In this document: positions 62,649 through 64,000 of the stretch, in pieces | Layout: each line of letters begins with the position of its first letter | Position numbering within the stretch: position 1 is the stretch's first letter | Source of the DNA: Acidobacteriaceae bacterium | GTDB lineage: Bacteria > Acidobacteriota > Terriglobia > Terriglobales > Acidobacteriaceae | Length of the DNA: 64,000 nt | Assembly (NCBI GenBank): GCA_003132405.1 | Contig: PKXQ01000149.1 | Location: 62,001-126,000, forward strand | Reading direction: 5' to 3' | Notes under the pieces: generated by a model | What the model was told of the DNA's origin: nothing | The model's database searches: none | Seen by the model: only the letters and a program-made list of their open reading frames with translations | Position numbers and translations under genes: made by a program

Positions 62649-64000
62649 ATGACATTGAATTCTCCAACTCAGGAAAAATCTCTCGTCCGCTACGACGTTT
62701 CCCTGCTGACGGCGGAAGATTTTTATTTGTTCAACGAAGGCAGCCACTACCGGATTTACGAAAAGATGGGTGCGCATCCCGTCGAATCGGATGGGACGAC
62801 CGGCACGGTTTTCGGCGTGTGGGCGCCCAACGCGCGCAAGGTATCGGTGGTCGGCGACTTCAACGGTTGGAACCCGCAATCGCACCAACTGCAGGCGCGC
62901 GGTTCGTCCGGAGTCTGGGAAGGTTTTATCCCTGGCATCGGCAAGGGCACGCTCTACAAGTTCCATATCAACTCCAATGCAGAAGGTCACGAGACTGAAA
63001 AAGCCGACCCAGTGGCACTTTTCAGCGAGACGCCTCCGCGCACCGCTTCGGTGGTATGGAATCTGGACTACACATGGAACGACTCCGCTTTCCTTGAAAC
63101 ACGCGCAGCCGCGAACTCGCTACACGCGCCAATTTCCATCTACGAGGTCCACCTGGGCTCGTGGATGCGCATTCCCGAAGAGGGCAACCGTTCGCTGAGC
63201 TATCGCGAAATCGCGCCTCGCCTTGCCGAGCACGTAAATAAGCTTGGCTTCACCCACGTCGAACTGCTTCCTATCATGGAGCATCCCTTCTACGGTTCGT
63301 GGGGATATCAAACGACCGGCTACTTTTCTCCCACGGCGCGTTACGGCACGCCGCAGGACTTTATGTTCCTGGTCGACTATCTGCATCAGCATGGCATCGC
63401 CGTGATTCTTGATTGGGTGCCATCGCACTTCCCTTCCGACGGCCACGGCCTAGCTTTCTTCGACGGCACTCATTTGTTCGAACACTCTGACGCGCGCCAG
63501 GGCTTCCATCCCGACTGGAAGACGTTCATTTTTAATTACGGGCGCACAGAGGTTCGCAGTTTCCTGATGTCGAGCGCCATGTTCTGGCTGGACAAATACC
63601 ACGCCGATGGATTGCGCGTGGATGCTGTCGCCTCGATGCTATATCTCGATTACTCGCGCAAGGCGGGTGAGTGGATTCCGAACAAATACGGCGGGCGCGA
63701 AAATCTCGAGGCCATCGATTTTTTGCGGCGTTTCAATCTTGAGGCTTATAAAGAGCATCCGGATATTCAGACCTACGCTGAAGAATCGACTTCATACGCG
63801 ATGGTTTCGCGGCCTACGCATCTGGGCGGGCTTGGATTTGGCCTGAAGTGGGACATGGGCTGGATGCACGACACGCTGAAATACTTCAGCCAGGATCCCA
63901 TCCATCGCCAGTATCACCACAACAAACTGACCTTTCGCATGCTCTATTCTTTCCAGGAAAATTTCGTGCTGCCGCTGAGCCACGATGAAGTGGTGCACGG
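62649..64000 (+). CDS. glgB: 1,4-alpha-glucan branching enzyme, 3'-truncated by window edge
   Basis: Introduces alpha-1,6 branches into glycogen. From ATG 62649 the frame stays open to the window end (about 450 codons of some 630-730). An N-terminal CBM48 domain ([19 protein letters not shown], near residues 57-75) precedes the GH13 barrel: [64 protein letters not shown] (nucleophile Asp near 325), YAEES (acid Glu near 378) and LSHDEVVH at the edge. These are the GlgB-specific versions of the GH13 motifs. glmU lies 99 bp upstream. Confidence 0.96.
   Translation, partial: MTLNSPTQEKSLVRYDVSLLTAEDFYLFNEGSHYRIYEKMGAHPVESDGTTGTVFGVWAPNARKVSVVGDFNGWNPQSHQLQARGSSGVWEGFIPGIGKGTLYKFHINSNAEGHETEKADPVALFSETPPRTASVVWNLDYTWNDSAFLETRAAANSLHAPISIYEVHLGSWMRIPEEGNRSLSYREIAPRLAEHVNKLGFTHVELLPIMEHPFYGSWGYQTTGYFSPTARYGTPQDFMFLVDYLHQHGIAVILDWVPSHFPSDGHGLAFFDGTHLFEHSDARQGFHPDWKTFIFNYGRTEVRSFLMSSAMFWLDKYHADGLRVDAVASMLYLDYSRKAGEWIPNKYGGRENLEAIDFLRRFNLEAYKEHPDIQTYAEESTSYAMVSRPTHLGGLGFGLKWDMGWMHDTLKYFSQDPIHRQYHHNKLTFRMLYSFQENFVLPLSHDEVVH

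Overview
The window looks like chromosome of an Acidobacteriota-type bacterium (Terriglobia-like). This is an inference from G+C-rich coding, System II (ResB/ResC) cytochrome c assembly, many multihaem cytochromes, several small protein families I associate with that phylum, and dispersed short palindromes such as CCTGAGCGAAGCGAAGGA. No rRNA, tRNA, CRISPR array, intact insertion sequence or phage gene was recognised. Two perfect parS-type palindromes (15.3 kb and 48.1 kb) suggest an origin-proximal location.

Layout. 1-13.4 kb: low-potential redox metabolism. It holds the 3' two thirds of pyruvate:ferredoxin oxidoreductase, a dihydroorotate-dehydrogenase-like flavoprotein, a PLP aminotransferase with an in-frame amber codon near its likely start, a PilZ protein, two small monohaem cytochromes, a korDABC 2-oxoacid:ferredoxin oxidoreductase operon, a CRP/FNR-type regulator and a NirJ/Ahb-type radical SAM protein. 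13.8-19.1 kb: hemA, an NtrC-type sigma-54 regulator, a frameshifted PilZ gene and a conserved coiled-coil protein. 19.7-26.4 kb: a DltABCD-like set of an acyl-AMP ligase, carrier protein, MBOAT acyltransferase and SGNH/TPR protein, plus an AMP-ligase remnant. 26.7-31.9 kb: two paralogous membrane TPR proteins and two frameshifted polytopic membrane/glycosyltransferase genes.

31.9-46.7 kb is the most striking part: a minus-strand series of a 16-haem cytochrome, an NHL propeller, a tetrahaem cytochrome, a PpiC isomerase, a large outer-membrane beta-barrel, a second NHL propeller and a 12-haem cytochrome. It is divergent from resB-resC and a histidine kinase. Together these could form and mature an outer-membrane electron conduit. 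48-50 kb is a small accessory patch (BrnT/BrnA plus a membrane protein) bracketed by identical 48-nt palindromic repeats. 50-64 kb is mostly housekeeping: fumC, a GGDEF protein, thiO, an M20 peptidase, hicB with a broken hicA, yvcK, glmU and the start of glgB.

Linking theme. Eleven GTGA-N6-TCAC palindromes lie upstream of the cytochrome, kor, radical SAM, TPR and resBC genes and of the CRP-type regulator itself. That regulator carries a CRP-like recognition helix (RETVTR). I infer one haem/cytochrome/low-potential-redox regulon covering much of the window. At least seven genes carry single frameshifts, a premature stop or truncation, several at short homopolymers, so sequencing error and genuine decay must be separated before any loss of function is concluded.
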